From Verrucomicrobiales bacterium (GTDB lineage: Bacteria; Verrucomicrobiota; Verrucomicrobiia; Verrucomicrobiales; DEV007), in NCBI GenBank assembly GCA_023253615.1, contig JALRFZ010000156.1:1-7779 (forward strand): a DNA stretch of 7,779 nt. The letters run 5' to 3'. Position 1 is the stretch's first letter; each line of letters starts with the position of its first letter. Below the pieces are notes generated by a model. That model was given only the letters and a program-made list of their open reading frames with translations, made no database searches and was not told the DNA's origin. The position numbers and the translations under genes are program-made. This document shows, piece by piece, positions 5,124 to 7,779 of the stretch.

Positions 5124-6515
5124 ATGAACCGCCACCGCACCCTTTCCCGCCGCCGCTGGCTCGGCACCTCGCTCGCCGCCGGGGCCTCGTTGCCGCTGCT
5201 GCCCGACGCCTTCGCCGCAGGCGATTTCCGTATCGCGCCCTTCCGCTACGATGTCACCCCGCCGACGGGGCATCCGCTCTGCGGCGGGTGGATCACGCCG
5301 GTGAAGTCGGTCGATGATACTCTCGAGGCGATCGGCTTTGTCCTCCTCGGGGCGGGGGATCCCATCGTGATCTGCTCGGTCGATTGGACGGGCTTGCTCA
5401 ACGACGCCCACGTGCAATGGCGCACCGCCCTCGCCGAGGCCGCCGGGACCTCGCCTGACCGGGTCGCGGTGCAGTGCGTCCACCAGCACGACGCGCCTTT
5501 TGTCTGCCTCGAGAGTGAGAAACTCATCGCCGAGCAGAACGCCGGGATGCAGATTATCGACCTCGCCTTTTTCCGCGACTGCCTCGAGCGGGGCAAGGCG
5601 GCGGTGAAAGAGGCGCTCCCCAAAGCCCGACCGCTCACCCACGTCGCCGCTGCCGAGGCGAAGGTCGATCGCATCGCCGGGAATCGCCGTATCGCGATCG
5701 GTCCCGATGGCAAGGTGACGAAGATGCGCGGCAGTGCCTGCAAGGATCCCGAGCTGATCGCGATGACCGAGGGACTTATTGATCCCCAACTGAAGACTGT
5801 CGCTTTTTACAGCGGCACGGAAAAGGTCGCCTCGTGCCACTACTACGCCTGCCACCCCATGAGCCACTACGGACAGGGCGCGGTCAGCAGCGATTATCCG
5901 GGGCTCGCGCGGAAACGGCTCCAGGCGGCCGAGCCGGGTTGCACCCACGTCTATTTCACGGGCTGCGCCGGCAACATCGGGGCGGGCAAATACAACGACG
6001 GCTCGCCGGAGGCCCGCATCGAACTGACCGACCGTCTCCACGCCGCCATGGTCGCGGCCTCGGCGAAGCTGGCTCCCGTGCCGCTGACGAAGGTCGGCTG
6101 GTCGACTCATGATCTCCTGCCCGAGGTGAATCCGGCGTTCACGGAAGCCGGGGAGTTGGCGAACGTCCGCAATCCGCAGAACGCGCCGGCCAACCGCATC
6201 CGCCCCGCGATGCGGGTGAGCTGGATCCGCCGGGTCGCGGCGAAGCAGCCCATCATTCTCAGTGCCCTGCACCTCGACGGGATCACTCTGCTGCATCTGC
6301 CGGCGGAGAGTTTCGTCGAGTATCAGTTGCGCGCCCAATCCCTCGCCCCGGGGCGCTTCGTCGCAACGGCGGCCTACGGCGACGGCGGCACTTGGTATGT
6401 CCCGACGAAGGAGGCTTTTCCCCAGGGCGGCTATGAGGTGAGCGTGGCGAACAGCGCGCCGAGCATGGACGATGCCTTGAGCGCGGGGATGCGGGAGTTG
6501 CTGGGGAAGGCGTAA
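5124..6515 (+). CDS. Tat-exported neutral/alkaline ceramidase-like hydrolase
   Basis: This 463-residue protein resembles the N-terminal catalytic domain of neutral/alkaline non-lysosomal ceramidases, zinc amidases that cut the N-acyl bond of ceramide. A twin-arginine signal (SRRRWLG, residues 8-14; cleavage after about A31 in AFA) supports the start at 5124 and export of a folded, probably metal-loaded protein. After it come FRYDVTPPTGHPLCGG (40-55), the metal motif VHQHDAP (H120, H122), CHPMSHYG (H244), TGCAGNIGAG (279-288), PAESFVEY (E395) and YGDGGTWYVPT with QGGYEV (Y425, Y437). These match, in order, the His, His, Glu and Tyr zinc sites of the family. At the position of the catalytic Ser in AGNLSPN-type motifs this protein appears to have Gly286. 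The C-terminal domain of full-length ceramidases is absent. The substrate may therefore differ from ceramide. No Shine-Dalgarno sequence is present. Confidence 0.85.
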   Translation: MNRHRTLSRRRWLGTSLAAGASLPLLPDAFAAGDFRIAPFRYDVTPPTGHPLCGGWITPVKSVDDTLEAIGFVLLGAGDPIVICSVDWTGLLNDAHVQWRTALAEAAGTSPDRVAVQCVHQHDAPFVCLESEKLIAEQNAGMQIIDLAFFRDCLERGKAAVKEALPKARPLTHVAAAEAKVDRIAGNRRIAIGPDGKVTKMRGSACKDPELIAMTEGLIDPQLKTVAFYSGTEKVASCHYYACHPMSHYGQGAVSSDYPGLARKRLQAAEPGCTHVYFTGCAGNIGAGKYNDGSPEARIELTDRLHAAMVAASAKLAPVPLTKVGWSTHDLLPEVNPAFTEAGELANVRNPQNAPANRIRPAMRVSWIRRVAAKQPIILSALHLDGITLLHLPAESFVEYQLRAQSLAPGRFVATAAYGDGGTWYVPTKEAFPQGGYEVSVANSAPSMDDALSAGMRELLGKA

Positions 6516-6516
6516 C

Positions 6517-6543
6517 CGGAAGTCGGAAGTCGGAAGTCGGAAG
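6517..6543. repeat. 7-bp tandem repeat (CGGAAGT, 3.9 copies)
   Basis: Three perfect tandem copies of CGGAAGT and six bases of a fourth begin one base after the ceramidase-like stop codon. Heptameric arrays of this type (TTCCGAC on the other strand) are, to my recollection, common between genes in Verrucomicrobiota and give rise to spurious LPTSDFRLP peptides when translated. It is noncoding here. Confidence 0.85.
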
Positions 6544-6572
6544 CCTGCGGCATCTATCTCGGTCCTCTGTAA

Positions 6573-6599
6573 TTCCGCGTTTTCCGTGTATTCCGTAGG
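6573..6599. repeat. Degenerate 9-bp tandem repeat (TTCCGTGTA-like, 3 copies)
   Basis: TTCCGCGTT (6573), TTCCGTGTA (6582) and TTCCGTAGG (6591) form three adjacent 9-base units sharing TTCCG. On the other strand this reads as ACGGAA-containing units. It lies in the same convergent gap as the 7-bp array, about 30 bp away, and shares its TTCC/GGAA core. Confidence 0.6.
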
Positions 6600-6621
6600 C
6601 CGCCTCTTCTCGGTTCGATTG

Positions 6622-6635
6622 CGGTGCCTCCACCG
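6622..6635 (-). terminator. Weak hairpin after trpE
   Basis: CGGTG-N4-CACCG forms a 5-bp stem two bases beyond the trpE stop codon. There is no T-tract on the minus strand, so it is only a possible transcript-end structure. Confidence 0.2.
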
Positions 6636-6637
6636 GC

Positions 6638-7779
6638 TCACTCCAACAGCTTCGCCCGCTCGATCGCGCGCATCATGCCTTTGGCTTTGTTCACGGTCTC
6701 CTGATACTCGCTGGCGGGCACGGAATCGGCGACGACGCCGGCACCGGCCTGGACGTAGGCTTTGCCGTCCTTCAGGACGACGGTGCGCAGGGCGATGCAA
6801 CTGTCGTGATTCCCGTCAAAGCCGAAGTAGCCGACCGCTCCGGCGTAGGCACCGCGTTTCGACTTCTCGAGCTCGTTGATGATCTGCATGGCGCGGACCT
6901 TGGGACTGCCACTGACAGTACCGGCGGGGAAGGTGGCGCGCATCACGTCGTAGGCGCTCTGGTCGCTGCGGAGGCGTCCGCGCACGTTCGAGACGATGTG
7001 CATGACGTGGCTGTAGCGCTCCACGATCATGAATTCGCTGACCTCGACGGAGCCATATTCGGCGACACGACCGACATCGTTCCTCGCGAGATCGACGAGC
7101 ATCACGTGCTCGGCCCGCTCCTTCGGATCGGCAAGGAGCTCGGCGGCGAGGGCCTCGTCCTCCTCCGGCGTTTTGCCCCTCCAGCGCGTCCCGGCGATGG
7201 GGCGGATGCGGATGCGTCCCTCGATCGCCTGCACGTGGACCTCGGGCGAGCTGCCGACGAGGGCGAACTCGTCTCCGAACTGCAGGCAGAACATGTAGGG
7301 CGAGGGATTCACGTGCCGCAGGGCGCGGTAAAGGTCGATGGGACGTCCGGTGAAGTCGTTTTCAAACCGCTGCGAGGGCACGACCTGGAAGATGTCGCCG
7401 GCGAGGATGTATTCCTTCGCTTTCAGCACCATGCCCTCGTATTCCTCGCGCGTCGTGTTGCTGCGCACGGGCGACTCGGGCGGCTCGGTCATGAGCGGGA
7501 AAGGGGAGAAGGTACGCGGCTTGCGCAGCAGCTCGATGAGTCCGTCGATGCGCTCGCGGGCCGCGGCGTAGGCGGTCGCGGCGTCGGGGAAGTCGTCGGT
7601 GCAGAGATTCGCCACGACCTGGAGCTTGCGGAAGCGATGGTCGAAAATCACGAGGGTCTCGGTGATGACAAAAGCCATGTCGGGCAGACCGAGCCCCTCA
7701 TCCGGAGGCGCGGGCACGGTGGGTTCGAAGAAACGCACCATGTCGTAACCGATGAAGCCGACCGCCCCGCCGGCGAAGA
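6638..7779 (-). CDS. trpE: Anthranilate synthase component I (partial, N-terminus beyond window)
   Basis: TrpE converts chorismate to anthranilate, with ammonia delivered by the TrpG glutaminase subunit, in the first step of tryptophan synthesis in the cytoplasm. The 379 visible residues run from FAGGAVGFIGYDMVRFFE through the whole chorismate-binding domain to the TGA at 6638. Motifs in order are VVPSQRF, PSPYMF, PIAGTRWRG, DLARNDVGRV, ERYSHVMHIVS, FPAGTVSGSPKVRAM, GAYAGAVGYFGF and QAGAGVVADS. The Ala in PIAGT, where PabB has Lys, favours TrpE over aminodeoxychorismate synthase. About 110-140 N-terminal residues, including the tryptophan-feedback LLES-type site, lie outside the window. The Met inside GYDMVR at 7741 is internal, not a start. 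The gene is convergent with the ceramidase-like gene, and no other trp gene is in the window. Confidence 0.96.
   Translation of the reverse strand, partial: FAGGAVGFIGYDMVRFFEPTVPAPPDEGLGLPDMAFVITETLVIFDHRFRKLQVVANLCTDDFPDAATAYAAARERIDGLIELLRKPRTFSPFPLMTEPPESPVRSNTTREEYEGMVLKAKEYILAGDIFQVVPSQRFENDFTGRPIDLYRALRHVNPSPYMFCLQFGDEFALVGSSPEVHVQAIEGRIRIRPIAGTRWRGKTPEEDEALAAELLADPKERAEHVMLVDLARNDVGRVAEYGSVEVSEFMIVERYSHVMHIVSNVRGRLRSDQSAYDVMRATFPAGTVSGSPKVRAMQIINELEKSKRGAYAGAVGYFGFDGNHDSCIALRTVVLKDGKAYVQAGAGVVADSVPASEYQETVNKAKGMMRAIERAKLLE

Noticed and set aside
6517..6543. CRISPR-like array
   Set aside because: The units are 7 bp with no spacers, so it is a simple tandem repeat.
6500..6633. Peptides LPTSDFRLP and TEYTENAE on the minus strand
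   Set aside because: They are translations of the 7-bp and 9-bp noncoding tandem repeats, not protein sequence.
5052..6800. Long minus-strand open frame (582 codons) across the ceramidase-like gene and the trpE end
   Set aside because: It runs through the noncoding tandem repeats and overlaps the trpE 3' end in another frame. The translation is Arg/Gly-rich with no motifs, and the plus strand carries conserved ceramidase-like motifs.
6638..7779. PabB or isochorismate synthase instead of TrpE
   Set aside because: The PIAGTRWRG motif with Ala, and the overall motif set, fit TrpE; PabB usually has Lys at that position.

Overview
The window is GC-rich chromosomal DNA, most likely from a member of the Verrucomicrobiota or another PVC-group bacterium. 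The main pointers are a Planctomycete/Verrucomicrobia-type cytochrome c domain fused to leucine-rich repeats, a short PPi-dependent phosphofructokinase, and intergenic repeats of a kind I associate with that phylum. None of the visible gene starts has a Shine-Dalgarno sequence. The taxonomic call is an inference from gene content.

Layout, left to right. Positions 1-1138 (minus) hold most of a PPi-dependent 6-phosphofructokinase, cut by the window edge. A 249-bp gap contains an AT-rich block with helically phased 7-bp direct repeats, and a small coiled-coil protein of unknown function follows (1388-1777, plus). A REP-like nested inverted repeat (1827-1886) separates it from a convergent gene (1950-3458, minus). 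That gene encodes an exported c-type cytochrome with leucine-rich repeats, a Pro/Ala-rich spacer and a C-terminal helical segment. Divergent from it, 135 bp away, is a group II truncated haemoglobin (3594-3968, plus). Next come an orphan periplasmic Zn/Mn-type substrate-binding protein (4105-4989, plus) and a Tat-exported neutral-ceramidase-like hydrolase (5124-6515, plus), separated by a hairpin-rich spacer. A convergent intergenic region with 7-bp and 9-bp tandem repeats leads into trpE (6638-7779, minus), whose N-terminus lies beyond the window.

Functionally this is a mixed neighbourhood, not one pathway: central metabolism (PPi-PFK), haem proteins (cytochrome and truncated globin), metal acquisition, an exported zinc-type hydrolase and tryptophan biosynthesis. 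Most genes appear to be single transcription units with changing orientation. The only same-strand pairs are globin then binding protein, and binding protein then hydrolase, each with a gap of more than 130 bp. I see no defence, mobile, CRISPR, phage or biosynthetic-cluster system. The points most worth a second look are the four-part cytochrome, the ceramidase-like protein that lacks the expected nucleophilic serine, the binding protein with a replaced metal-ligand histidine, the shared control region between the two haem-protein genes, and the intergenic repeat families.
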